NCBI GenBank assembly: GCA_963678705.1
Contig: CAVMBN010000163.1
Coordinates: 372,001 to 436,000, forward strand
Reading direction: 5' to 3'
Source of the DNA: Panorpa germanica
Taxonomy: Eukaryota > Arthropoda > Insecta > Mecoptera > Panorpidae
DNA: 64,000 bases
Shown: positions 18,985 to 33,262 of the stretch, piece after piece
Position numbering within the stretch: the first letter of the stretch is position 1
How the letters are laid out: each line of letters starts with the position of its first letter
Notes under the pieces: model-generated
Seen by the model: only the letters and a program-made list of their open reading frames with translations
The model's database searches: none
Told to the model about the DNA's origin: nothing
Translations under genes and position numbers: made by a program

Positions 18985-20572
18985 GTGTTGCAAACCAATA
19001 TTAACGTCCTTGTAAACCAATACGTAGGTCTTTCTATTTGTATTAAGTCCCATCTGTCTTGCCAGAGCTTATGCATATATGCATTCATCTCTTTGGCAAT
19101 ATATTTGGTATCGTCTCCAGACTGGTATCCTACAGCCGCATTAACTTTAAATCCTCGAAATTTGTCACATTATTTTGAATCATCAAAATTTGATTTTTTC
19201 AGTTCTAGCGTAATTTGTACTTGAGTAAGTGCATGAGTGATTTTTAAATCTAAAGGAATTGTCCCCAATATCACTTGCACCACTTCTGTAGATATAGTTC
19301 TGCAAAAACGCGTCATCGTCAATAACATAGTTCTTTGCATATAAGATCTGGAAGATTGATCATGTAATACCATGCCGAAGCACAATACAAAATCATTGGC
19401 ATAAATGCCCCCTTGTATAGTGTCGGCATAGTTGCCGAGTTTAAGCTTCATTCCGTCCTTGTGACAAGCGCAAGGTGTGTTACAAGTTTATCATTCGTTG
19501 TTACCGTATTTGTTTCGTAGCTTTGTAGCTTCAAGAAACTACAGATTTTATCTATAGCAGGTCGAAAACAGCTTTCTAGTTGTTCTGTACTATTTGCACC
19601 GATAAGGATCACATTATCGTTGGCAAAACATACGCTTACACAACCTTTCGAGTGAGAAACACAGTTCTCGTCGAATACCATGTTCCAGAGCTCAGGCCCC
19701 ATTACGAAACGCTGAGGACAACCTTTAGATAGTTGCCTTTTCATGGAACGGTAATCGGTTTGTAAAACTAATGTTTGACAATAAAAATAGTTTTACATAG
19801 CGCAGTAGACGTACCTAAAGGTTTTTGCCGGTCTAATTCTTTGAAGGTCACTTGGCCACCAGACATTATCAAAGGCACACTGAATTTCTATAAATATCTC
19901 ATGTACATACTTGTACTTATGCCTACTTACTTACTATTTGTTTGTTACCATTGAATGTTCATAAACGATCAATCACTATTTCCAAGAAAACCGCATATAT
20001 TGTTCACTTAATCACTTATAACAATTAATACACCCTCTTTATTATTTAAAACACGCATTTATATAAACTAATTCTTATGTTTTAATATTATTTATAGTTA
20101 ATGTTAATCGACTTACTTGATAGTGGGCGGCAACCTTCTGTCTTCCGTATATTTGTGGTGTTTATATGAGGTCTTCCTTATATAGCTCTACAGATTTCTT
20201 GAATTTCTTAACCACTTGATGTTTTAGCACTAACACTAACCTAATTATTATCACTTTTTTTGTCTATCGCACTTATTAATGTCTTATATCAAAAATCAGA
20301 GTTACAATTTTGAGGTTATGTTTATAAGATCGCGTGTACGCGTAATGAAAAATTCGTTTTTAACACTGGTTTCCAACTGTCAAACGTTTGTAAAAACACT
20401 TTGTTTAGGGTAAATTAACACAAATTTAAAACAAACTTAAATACTTTTCGTTTGAAAATGTAATTCATATAATTTATTTAATTTTTTTCCGTAATTAATT
20501 TCTCACTTTTAATCACTTTTTTCACCTAAAGCAGCAGGAGCCGATCACACACATAGTAGATAGGAACCACTT
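18985..20572 (-). repeat. Array unit R3
   Basis: C-terminal fragment at 19170-19451. The core is 98 codons (19448-19744), having lost its usual upstream methionine region (TTTTACATAG for TTCTCCATAG). Confidence 0.9.
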
Positions 20573-22159
20573 GTGTTGCAAAGCAATATTAACGTCCTTG
20601 AAAACCAATACGTAGGTCTTCCTTTTGGTATTAAGTCCCATCTGTCTTGCCAGAGATTATGCATACAGGCATTCATCTCTTTGGCAATATATTTGGTATC
20701 GTCTCCAGACTTTTATCCTAAAGCCGCATTAACTTTAAATCCTCGAAATTTGTCGCATTAATTTTAAATCATCAAAATTTGATTTTTTCAGTTGTAGCGT
20801 AATTTGTACTTAAGTAGGTGCATGAGAGATTTTTAAATCTAAAGGAATTGTCCCCAATATCACCTGCACCACTTCTGTAGTTACAGTTCTGCAACAACGC
20901 GTCATCGTCAATAACATAGTTCTTTGCATGGAAGATCTGGAAGATTAATCCTGTAATACCATGCCGAAGCAAAATACACAACCATTGGCATAAATGCCCT
21001 TTTGCATAGTGTCGGCATAGTTGCCAAGTTTAAGCCTCATTCCGTCCTTGTGACACGCGCAAGGTGTGTTACAAGTTTATCATTCGTTGTTACCGTATTT
21101 GTTTCGTAGCTTTGTAGCTTCAAGAAACTACAGATTTTATCTATAGCAGGTCGAGAACGGCTTTCTAGTTGTTCTGTACTATTTGCACCGATAAGGATCA
21201 CATTATCGTTGGCAAAACATACGTTTACACAACCTTTCGAGTGAGAAACACAGTTCTCGTCGAATACCATGTTCCAGAGCTCAGGCCCTATTACAGATCG
21301 CAGAGGACAACCTTTAGATAGTTGCCTTTTCATGGAACAGTAATCGGTTTGTAAAATTAATGTTCGACAATGAAAGTAGTTCTCCATAGCGCAGTAGACG
21401 TACCTAGAGGTTTTTGCCGGTCTAATTCTTTAAAGGTCACTTGGCCACCAGACATTATCAAAGGCACACTGAATTTCTATAAATATCTCATGTATATACT
21501 TGTACTTATGCCTACTTACTTACCATTTGTTTGTTACCATTGAATGTTCATAAACGATCAATCTCTATTTCCAACAGAACCGCATATATTGTTCACTTAA
21601 TCACTTATAACAATTAATACACTCTCATTATTATTTAAAACACGCATTTATATAAACTAATTTTTATGTTTTGTTATTATTTATAGTTAATTTTAATCGA
21701 CTTACTTGATAATGGGCGGCAACCTTTTGTCTTCCGTATATTTGTAGTGTTTATATGAGGTCTTCCTTATATAGCTCTACAGATTTCTTGAATTTCTTAA
21801 CCACTTGATGTTTTAGCACTAACACTATTCTAATTATTATCACTTTTTTGTCTTTTGCACTTATTAATGTCTTATATCAAACATAAAAGTTACAATTTTG
21901 AGGTTAAGTTTATAAGACCGCGTGTACGCGTAATGAAAAATTCGTTTTTAACACTGGTTTCCAACTCTCAAACTTTTGTAAAAACACTTTGTTTAGGGTA
22001 AATTAACACAAATTTAAAACAAACTTAAATACTTTTCGTTTGAAAAAGTATTTATATAATTTATTTAATTTTTTTCTGTAATTAATTTCTCACTTTTAAT
22101 CACTTTTTTTACCTAAAGTAGCGGGAGCCGATCACACACATAGTAGATAGGAACCACTT
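20573..22159 (-). repeat. Array unit R4
   Basis: The core is intact at 21037-21387. The unit shares CCTTGAAAACC and AGAGATTATGCAT with unit R6. Confidence 0.9.
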
Positions 22160-23747
22160 GTGTTGCAAAGCAATATTATCGTCCTTGTAAACCAATACGT
22201 AGGTCTTCCTTTTTGTATTTAGTCCCATCTGTCTTGCCAGAGCTTATGCATATATACATTCATCTCTTTGGCAATATATTTGGTATCGTCTCCAGACTTT
22301 TATCTTACAGCCGCATTAACTTTAAATCCTCGAAATTTGTCGCATTTATTTTAAATCATCAAAATTTGATTTTTTCAGTTCAAGCGTAATTTGAACTTGA
22401 GTAAGTGCATGAGTGATTTTTAAATCTAAACGAATTGTCCCCAATATCACCTGCACCACTTCTGTAGATACAGTTCTGCAACAACGCGTCATCGTCAATG
22501 ACATAGTTCTTTGCATGGAAGATATGGAAGATTGATCCTGTAATACCATGCCGAAGCACAATACACAACTATTAGCATAAATGCCCCCTTGTATAGTGTC
22601 GGCATAGTTGCCGAGTTTAAGCTTCATTGCGTCCTTGTGACACGCGCAAGGTGTGTTACAAGTTTATCATTCGTTGTTACCGTATTTGTTTTGTAGCTTT
22701 GTAGCTTCAAGAAACTACAGATTTTATCTATAGCAGGTCGAGAACGGCTTTCTAGTTGTTCTGTACTATTTGAACCGATATGGATCACATTATCGTTGGC
22801 AAAACATACGTCTACACAACCTTTTGAGTGAGAAACACAGTTCTTGTCGAATACCATGTTCGAGAGCTCAGGCCCCATTACGGTTCGCTGAGGACACCCT
22901 TTAGATAGTTGCCTTTTCATGGAACGGTAATCGGTTTGTAAAATTAATGTTCGACAATGAAAATAGTTCTCCATAGCGCAGTAGACGTACCTAGAGGTTT
23001 TTGCCGGTCTAATTCTTTGAAGGTCACTTGGCCACCAGACATTAACAAATGCACACTGAATTTCTATAAATATCTCATATACATACTTGTACTTATGCCT
23101 ACTTACTTACTATTTGTTTGTTACCATTGAATGTTCATAAACGATCAATCACTATTTCCAACAAAACCGCATATATTGTTCACTTAATCACTTATAACAA
23201 TTAATACACTCTCATTATTATTTAAAACACGCATTTATATAAACTAATTCTTGTGTTTTAATATTATTTATAGTTAATGTTAATCGACTTACTTGATAGT
23301 GGGCGGCAACCTTTTGTCTGCCGTATATTTGTAGTGTTTATATGAGGTCTTCCTTATATAGCTCTACAGATTTCTAGAATTTCTAAACCACTTCATATTT
23401 TAGCACTAAAACTAACTTAATTATTTTTACTTTTTTTGTCTATCGCACCTAATAATGTCTTATATTAAACATCAAAATTAAAATTTTGAGGTTATGTTTA
23501 TAAGACCGCGTGTACGCGTAATAAAAAATTCGTTTTTAACACTGGTATCCAACTGTCAAACTTTTGTAAAAACACTTTGTTTAGGGTAAATTAACACAAA
23601 TTTAAAACAAACTCAAATACTTTTCGTTTGAAAAAGTATTCATATAATTTATTTAATTTTGTTCCGTAATTAATTTCTCACTTTTAATCACTTTTTTCAC
23701 CTAAAGTAGCAGGAGCCGATCACACACATAGTAGATAGGAACCACTT
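22160..23747 (-). repeat. Array unit R5
   Basis: Near-copy of unit R2 at an offset of about 4,763 bp (three units). C-terminal fragment at 22346-22627, core at 22624-22974. Confidence 0.9.
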
Positions 23748-25334
23748 GTGTTGCAAAGCAATATTAACGTCCTTGAAAACCAATACGTAGGTCTTTCTTT
23801 TTGTATTAAGTCCCATCTGTCTTGCCAGAGATTATGCATATATGCATTCATCTCTTTGGCAATATATTTGGTATCGTCTCCAGACTTTTATCCTACAGCC
23901 GCATTAACTTTAAATCCTCGAAATTTGTCGCATTAATTTTAAATCATCAAAATTTGATTTTTTCAGTTCTAGCGTAATTTGTACTTGAGTAAGTGCATAA
24001 GTGATTTTTAAATCTAAAGGAATTGTCCCCAATATCACTTGCACCACTTCTGTAGATACAGTTCTGCAACAAGTCGCGTCATCGTTAATAACATAGTTCT
24101 TTGCATGGAAGATCTGGAAGATTGATCCTGTAATACCATGCCGAAGCACAATACACAACTATTAGCATAAATGCCCCCTTGTATAGTGTCGGCATAATTG
24201 CCGAGTTTAGGCCTTATTCCGTCCTTGTGACACGCGCAAGGTGTGTTACAAGTTTATCATTCGTTGTTACTGTATTTGTTTCGTAGCTTTGTAGCTTCAA
24301 GAAACTACAGATTTTATATACAGCAGGTCGAGAACGGCTTTCTAGGGTTTCTGTACTATTTGCACCGATAAGGATCACATATCGTTAACAAAACATATGT
24401 CTACACAACCTTTCGAGTGAGAAACACAGTTCTCGTCGAATACCATGTTCCAGAGCTCAGGCCCCATTACAGATCGCTGAGGACAACCTTTAGATAGTTG
24501 CCTTTTCATGGAACGGTAATCGGTTTGTAAAATAATGTTCGACAATGAAAATAGTTCTCCATAGCGCAGTAGACGTACCTATAGCTTTTTGCCGGTCTAA
24601 TTCTTTGAAGGTCACTTGGCCACTGGACATCAACAAAGGCACACTGAATTTCTTTAAATATCTCATATACATACTTGTACTTATGCCTACTTACTTACCA
24701 TTTGTTTGTTACCATTGAATGTTCATGAACGATCAATCACTATTTCCAAGAAAACCGCATATATTGTTCACTTAATCACTTATAACAATTAATACACTCT
24801 CATTATTATTTAAAACACGCATTTATATAAACTAATTCTTGTGTTTTAATATTATTTATAGTTAATGTTATTCGACTTACTTGATAGTGGGCGGCAACCT
24901 TTTGTCTTCCGTATATTTGTGGTGTTTATATGAGGTCTTCCTTATATATCTCTACAGATTTTTTGAATTTTAAACCACTTGATGTTTTAGCACTAACACT
25001 AACCTAATTATTATCACTTTTTTTGTCTATCGCACTTATTAATGTCTTATATCAAACATAAAAGTTACAAGTTTGAGGTTATGTTTATAGGACCGCGTGT
25101 ACGCGTAATGAAAAATTCGTTCTTAACACTGGTTTCCAACTGTCAAAGTTTTGTAAAAACACTTTGTTTAGGGTAAATTAACACAAATTTAAAACAAACT
25201 TAAATACTTTTCGTTTGAAAAAGTATTCATATAATTTATTTAATTTTTTTCCATAATTAATTTCTCACTTTTAATCACTTTTTTTACCTAAAGTAGCAGG
25301 AGCCGATCACACACATAGAAGATAGGAACCACTT
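23748..25334 (-). repeat. Array unit R6
   Basis: First unit with the 2-base GT insertion that fuses the two C-terminal frames (23910-24158). The core is broken by a 1-base loss near 24380 (CACATATCG). The motif A frame is visible at 24490-24672. Confidence 0.9.
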
Positions 25335-26921
25335 GTGTTGCAAAGCAATATTAACGTCCCTGTAAACCAATACGTAGGTCTTCCTTTTTGTATTAAGTCC
25401 CATCTGTCTTGCCAGAGCTTATGCATATATGCATTCATCTCTTTAGCAATATATTTGGTATCGTCTCCAGACTTTTATCCTACAGCCGCATTAACTTTAA
25501 ATCCTCGAAATTTGTCGCATTAATTTTAAATCATCAAAATTTGATTTTTTCAGTTCTAGCGTAATTTGTACTTGAGTAAGTGCATGAGTGATTTTTAAAT
25601 CTAAAGGAATTGTCCCCAATATCACTTGCACCACTTCTGTAGATACAGTTCTGCAACAACGCGTCATCGTCAATAACATAGTTCTTTGCATGGAAGATCT
25701 GGAAGATTGATTCTGTAATACCATGCCGAAGCACAATACACAACTATTAGCATAAATGCCCCCTTGTATAGTGTCAGCATAGTTGCCGAGTTTAAGCTTC
25801 ATTCCGTCCTTGTGACACGCGCAAGGTGTGTTACAAGGTTATCATTCGTTGTTACTGTATTTGTTTCGTAGCTTTGTAGCTTCAAGAAACTAGAGATTTT
25901 ATATATAGCAGGTCGAGAACGGCTTTCTAGGGTTTCTGTACTATTTGCACCGATAAGGATCACATTATCGTTGGCAAAACATATGTCTACACAACCTTTC
26001 GAGTGAGAAACACAGTTCTCGTCGAATACCATGTTCCAGAGCTCAGGCCCCATTACAGATCGCTGAGGACAACCTTTAGATAGTTGCCTTTTTATGGAAC
26101 GGTAATCGGTTTGTTAAATTAATGTTCGACAATGAAAATAGTTCTCCATAGCGCAGTAGACGTACCTAGAGGTTTTTGCCGGTCTAATTCTTTGAAGGTC
26201 ACTTGGCCACCAGACATTATCAAAGGCACACTGAATTTCTATAAATATCTCATGTACATACTTGTACTTATGCCTACTTACTTACCATTTGTTTGTTACC
26301 ATTGAATGTTCATGAACGATTAATCACTATTTTCAAGAAAACCGCATATATTGTTTACTTAATCACTTATAACAATTAATACACTCTCTTTATTATTTAA
26401 AACACGCATTTATATAAACTAATTCTTATGTTTTAATATTATTTATAGTTAATGTTATTCGACTTACTTGATAGTGGGCGGCAACCTTTTGTCTTCCGTA
26501 TATTTGTAGTGTTTATATGAGGTCTTCCTTATATAGCTTTACAGATTTCTTGAATTTCTTAATCACTTGATGTTTTAGCTCTTATACTAACCTAATTATT
26601 ATCACTTTTTTGTCTATCGCACTTATTAATGTCTTATATCAAACATAAAAGTTACAATTTTGAGGTTATGTTTATAAGACCGCGTGTACGCGTAATGAAA
26701 AATTCGTTTTTAACACTGGTTTCCAACTGTCAAACTTTTGTAAAAACACTTTGTTTAGGGTAAATTAACCCAAATTTAAAACAAACTTAAATACTTTTCG
26801 TTTGAAAAAGTATTCATATAATTTATTTAATTTTTTTCCATAATTAATTTCTCACTTTTCATCACTTTTTTCACCTAAAGTAGCAGGAGCCGATCACACA
26901 CATAGTAGATAGGAAGCACTT
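25335..26921 (-). repeat. Array unit R7
   Basis: C-terminal fragment at 25497-25802. The core is shortened to 25799-26053 by a stop near 26113 (TGTTAAATT for TGTAAAATT). Confidence 0.9.
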
Positions 26922-28508
26922 GTGTTGCAAAGCAATATTAACGTCCTTGTAAACCAATACGTAGGTCTTCCTTTTTGTATTAAGTCCCATCTGTCTTGCC
27001 AGAGCTTATGCATATATGCATTCATCTCTTTGGCATTATATTTGGTATCGTCTCCAGACTTTTATCATACAGCCGCAATAACTTTAAATCCTCGAAATTT
27101 GTCGCATTAATTTTAAATCATCAAAATTTGATTTTTTCAGTTCTAGCGTAATTTGTACTTGAGTAAGTGCATGAGTGATTTTTAAATCTAAAGGAATTGT
27201 CCCCAATATCACTTGCACCACTTCTGTAGATACAGTTCTGCAACAACGCGTCATCGTCAATAACATAGTTCTTTGCATGGAAGATCTGGAAGATTGATCC
27301 TGTAATACCATGCCAAAGCACAATACACAACTATTAGCATAAATGCCCCCTTGTATAGTGTCGGCATAGTTGCCTAGTTTAAGCTTCATTCCGTCCTTGT
27401 GACACGCGCAAGGTGTGTTACAAGTTTATCATTCGTTGTTACTGTATTTGTTTCGTAGCTTTGTAGCTTCAAGAAACTACAGCTTTTATATATAGCAGGT
27501 CGAGAACGGCTTTCTAGGCTTTCTGTACTATTTGCACCGATAAGGATCACATTATCGTTGGCAAAACATATGTCTACACAACCTTTCGAGTAAGAAAAAC
27601 AGTTCTCGTCGAATACCATGTTCCAGAGCTCAGGCCCCATTACAGATCGCTGAGGACAACCTTTAGATAGTTGCCTTTTCATGGAACGGTAATCGGTTTG
27701 TAAAATAATGTTCGACAATGAAAATAGTTCTCCATAGCGCAGTAGACGTACCTATAGGTTTTTGTTGGTCTAATTCTTTGAAGGTCACTTGGCCACTGGA
27801 CATCAACAAAGGCACACTGAATTTCTATAAATATCTCATATACATACTTGTACTTATGCCTACTTACTTACCATTTGTTTGTTACCATTGAATGTTCATG
27901 AACGATCAATCACTATTTCCAAGAAAACCGCAATATATTGTTCACTTAATCAATTATAACAATTAATACACTCTCATTATTATTTAAAACACGCATTTAT
28001 ATAAACTAATTCTTGTGTTTTAATATTATTTATAGTTAATGTTATTCGACTTACTTGGTAGTGGGCGGCAACCTTTTGTCTTCCGTATATTTGTAGTATT
28101 TATATGAGGTCTTCCTTATATATTTCTACAGATTTCTTGAATTTTAAACCACTTGATGTTTTAGCACTAACACTAACCTAATTAATATCACTTTTTTTGT
28201 CTATCGCACTTATTAATGTCTTATATCAAACATCAAAGTTACAAATTTGAGGTTATGTTTATAAGACCGCGTGTACGCGTAATGAAAAATTCGTTTTTAA
28301 CACTGGTTTCCAACTGTCAAACTTTTGTAAAAACACTTTGTTTAGGGTAAATTAACACAAATTTAAAACAAACTTAAATACTTTTCGTTTAAAAAAGTAT
28401 TCATATAATTTATTTAATTTTTTTCCATAATTAATTTCTCACTTTTAATCACTTTTTTTACCTAAAGTAGCAGGAGCCGATCACACACATAGTAGATAGG
28501 AACCACTT
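26922..28508 (-). repeat. Array unit R8
   Basis: C-terminal fragment at 27084-27389. The core at 27386-27718 is in the 110-codon form (start MSNIILQ) created by a 1-base deletion upstream. Confidence 0.9.
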
Positions 28509-30092
28509 GTGTTTCAAAGCAATATTAACGTCCTTGTAAACCAATACGAAGGTCTTCCTTTTTGTTATAAGTCCCATCTGTCTTGCCAGAGCTTATACAT
28601 ATATGCATTCATTTCTTTGGCAATATATTTAGTATCGTCTCCAGACTTTTATCCTACAGCCGCATTAACTTTAAATCCTCGAAATTTGTCGCATTAATTT
28701 TAAATCATCAAAATTTGATTTTTTCAGTTCTAGCGTAATTTGTACTTGAGTAAGTGCATGAGTGATTTTTAAATCTAAAGGAATTGTCCCCAGTATCACT
28801 TGCACCACTTCTGTAGATACAGTTCTGCAACAACGCGTCATCGTCAATAACATAGTTCTTTGCATGGAAGATCTAAAAGATTGATCCTGTAATACCATGC
28901 CGAAGCACAATACACAACCATTGGCATAAATGCCCCCTTGTATAGTGTCGGCATAGTTGCCGAGTTTAAGCTTCATTCAGTCCTTGTGACACGCGCAAGG
29001 TGTGTTACAAGTTTATCATTCGTTGTTACTGTATTTGTTTCGTAGCTTTGTAGCTTCAAGAAACTACAGATTTTATATATAGCAGGTCGAGAACGGCTTT
29101 CTAGGGTTTCTGTACTATTTGCACCGATAAGGATCACATTATCGTTGGCAAAACATATGTCTTCACAACCTTTCGAGTGAGAAACACAGTTCTCGTCGAA
29201 TACCATGTTTCAGAGCTCAGGCCCCATTACAGATCGCTAAGGACAACTTTTAGTTAGTTGCCTTTTCATGGAACGGTAATCGGTTTGTAAAATAATGTTC
29301 GACAATGAAAATAGTTCTCCATAGCGCAGTAGACGTACCTATAGGTTTTGCCGGTCTAATTCTTTGAAGGTCACTTGGCCACCGGACATCAACAAAGGCA
29401 CACTGAATTTCTATAAATATCTCATATACATACTTGTACTTATGCCTACTTACTTACCATTTGTTTGTAACCATTGAATGTTCATGAACGATCAATCACT
29501 ATTTCCAAGAAAACCGCATATATTGTTCACTTAATCACTTATAACAATTAATACACTCTCATTATTATTTAAAACACGCATTTATATAAACTAATTCTTG
29601 TGTTTTATTATTATTTATAGTTAATGTTATTCGACTTACTTGATAGTGGGCATCAACCTTTTGTCTTCCGTATATTTGTAGTGTTTATATGAGGTCTTCC
29701 ATATATATCTCTACAGATTTCTTGAATTTTAAACCACTTGATGTTTTAGCACTAACACTAACCTAATTATTATCACTTTTTTTGTCTATCGCACTTATTA
29801 ATGTCTTATATCAAACATCAAAGTTACAAATTTGAGGTTATGTTTATAAGACCGCGTGTACGCGTAATGAAAAATTCGTTTTTAACACTGGTTTTCAACT
29901 GTCAAACTTTTGTAAAAACACTTTGTTTAGGGTAAATTAACACAAATTTAAAACAAACTTAAATACTTTTCGTTTGAAAAAGTATTCATATAATTTATTT
30001 AATTTTTTTCCATAATTAATTTCTCACTTTAATCACTTTTTTTACCTAAAGTAGCAGGAGCCGATCACACACATAGTAGATAGGAACCACTT
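28509..30092 (-). repeat. Array unit R9
   Basis: The landmark reads GTGTTTCAAAGC. The core is cut to 28973-29206; both this unit and R10 have a CAG-to-TAG change in the CPQR block. Confidence 0.9.
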
Positions 30093-31677
30093 GTGTTTCA
30101 AAGCAATATTAACGTCCTTGTAAACCAATACGTAGGTCTTCCTTTTTGTATTAAGTCTTATCTGTCTTGCCAGAGCTTATGCATATATGCATTCATTTTT
30201 TTGGCAATATAGTTGGTATCGTCTCCAGACTTTTATCCTACAGCCGCATTAACTTTAAATCCTCGAAATTTGTCGCATTAATTTTAAATCATCAAAATTT
30301 GATATTTTCAGTTCTATCGTAATTTGTACTTGAGTAAGTGCATGAGTGATTTTTAAATCTAAAGGAATTGTCCCCAGTATCACTTGCACCACTTCTGTAG
30401 ATACAGTTCTGCAACAACGCGTCATCGTCAATAACATAGTTCTTTGCATGGAAGATCTGGAAGATTGATCCTGTAATACCATGCCGAAGCACAATACACA
30501 ACCATTGTCATAAATGCCCCCTTGTATAGTGTCGGCATAGTTGCTGAGTTTAAGCTTCATTCAGTCCTTGTGACACGCGCAAGCTGTGTTACAAGTTTAT
30601 CATTCGTTGTTACTGTATTTGTTTCGTAGCTTTGTAGCTTCAAGAAACTACAGATTTTATATATAGCAGGTCGAGAACGGCTTTCTAGGGTTTCTGTACT
30701 ATTTGCACCGATAAGGATCACATTATCGTTGGCAAAACATATGTCTTCACAACCTTTCGAGTGAGAAACACAGTTCTCGTCGAATACCGTGTTCCAGAGC
30801 TCAGGCCCCATTACAGATCGCTAAGGACAACTTTTAGATAGTTGCCTTTTCATGGAACGGTAATCGGTTTGTAAAATAATGTTCGACAATGAAAATAGTT
30901 CTCCATAGCGCAGTAGACGTACCTATAGGTTTTTGCCGGTCTAATTCTTTGAAGGTCACTTGGCCACCGGACATTAACAAAGGCACACTGAATTTCTATA
31001 AATATCTTATATACATACTTGTACTTATGCCTACTTACTTACCATTTGTTTGTATCCATTGAATGTTCATGAACGATCAATCACTATTTCCAAGAAAACC
31101 GCATATATTGTTCACTTAATCGTTTATAACAATTAATACACTCTCATTATTATTTAAAACACGCATTTATATAAACTAATTCTTGTGTTTTATTATTATT
31201 TATAGTTAATGTTATTCGACTTACTTGATAGTGGGTGGCAACCTTTTGTCTTCCGTATATTTGTAGTGTTTATATGAGGTCTTCCTTATATATCTCTACA
31301 GATTTCTTGAATTTTAAACCACTTGATGTTTTAGCACTAACACTAACCTAATTATTATCACTTTTTTTGTCTATCGCACTTATTAATGTCTTATATCAAA
31401 CATCAAAGTTACAAATTTGAGGTTATGTTTATAAGACCGCGTGTACGCGTAATGAAAAATTCGTTTTTAACACTGGTTTCCAACTGTCAAACTTTTGTAA
31501 AAACACTTTGTTTAGGGTAAATTAACACAAATTTAAAACAAACTTAAATACTTTTCGTTTGAAAAAGTATTCATATAATTTATTTAATTTTTTTCCATAA
31601 TTAATTTCTCACTTTAATCACTTTTTTCGCCTAAAGTAGCAGGAGCCGATCACACACATAGTAGATAGGAACCACAT
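30093..31677 (-). repeat. Array unit R10
   Basis: Shares the GTGTTTCAAAGC landmark and the CPQR stop with R9. Core remnant at 30557-30811. Confidence 0.9.
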
Positions 31678-33262
31678 GTGTTTCAAAGCAATATTAACGT
31701 CCTTGTAAACCAATACGTAGGTCTTCCTTTTTGTATTAAGTCTTATCTGTCTTGCCAGAGCTTATGCATATATGCATTCATCTCTTCGGCAATATATTTG
31801 GTATCGTCTCCAGACTTTTATCCTAAAGCCGCATTAACTTTAAATCCTCGAAATTTGTCGCATTAATTTTAAATCATCAAAATTTGATTTTTTCAGTTCT
31901 AGCGTAATTTGTACTTGAGTAAGTGCATGAGTGATTTTTAAATCTAAAGGAATTGTCCCCAGTATCACTTGCACCACTTCTGTAGATACAGTTCTGCAAC
32001 AACGCGTCATCGTCAATAACATAGTTCTTTGCATGAAAGATCTGGAAGATTGATCCTGTAATACCATGCCGAAGCACAATACACAACCATTGGCATAAAT
32101 CCCCCTTGTATAGTGTAGGCATAGTTGCCGAGTTTAAGCTTCATTCAGTCCTTGTGACACGCGCAAGGTGTGTTACAAGTTTATCATTCGTTGTTACTGT
32201 ATTTGTTTCGTAGCTTTGTAGCTTTAAGAAACTACAGATTTTATATATAGCAGGTCGAAAACGGCTTTCTAGGGTTTCTGTACTATTTGCACCGATAAGG
32301 ATCACATTATCGTTGGCAAAACATATGTCTACACAACCTTTCGAGTGAGAAACACAGTTCTCGTCGAATACCATGTTCCATTGCTCAGGCCCCATTACAG
32401 ATCGCTGAGGACAACCTTTAGATAGTTGCCTTTTCATGGAACGGTAATCGGTTTGTAAAATAATGTTCGACAATGAAAATAGTTCTCCATAGCGCAGTAG
32501 ACGTACCTATAGGTTTTTGCCGGTCTAATTCTTTGAAGGTCACTTGGCCACCGGACATCAACAAAGGCACACTGAATTTCTATAAATATCTCATATACAT
32601 ACTTGTACTTATGCCTACTTACTTACCATTTGTTTGTTACCATTGAATGTTCATAACCGATCAATCACTATTTCCAAGAAAACCGCATATATTGTTCACT
32701 TAATCACTTATAACAATTAATACACTCTCATTATTATTTAAAACACGCATTTATATAAACTAATTCTTGTGTTTTAATATTATTTATAGTTAATTTTATT
32801 TGACTTACTTGATAGTGGGCGGCAACCTTTTGTCTTCCGTATATTTGTAGTGTTTATATGAGGTCTTCCTTATATATCTCTACAGATTTCTTGAATTTTA
32901 AACCACTTGATGTTTTAGCACTAAAACTAACCTAATTATTATCACTTTTTTTGTCTATCGCACTTATTAATGTCTTATATCAAACATCAAAGTTACAAAT
33001 TTGAGGTTATGTTTATAAGACCGCGTGTACGCGTAATGAAAAATTCGTTTTTAACACTTGTTTCCAACTGTAAAACTTTTGTAAAAACACTTTGTTTAGG
33101 GTAAATTACCACAAATTTAAAACAAACTTAAATACTTTTCGTTTGAAAATGTATTCATATAATTTATTTAATTTTTTTCCATAATTAATTTCTCACTTTT
33201 AATCACTTTTTTCACCTAAAGTAGCAGGAGCCGATCACACACATAGTAGATAGGAACCACTT
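31678..33262 (-). repeat. Array unit R11
   Basis: C-terminal fragment at 31840-32079, with the TLYKGD block joined at 31877-32122 by a 1-base deletion. Core at 32141-32473. Confidence 0.9.
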
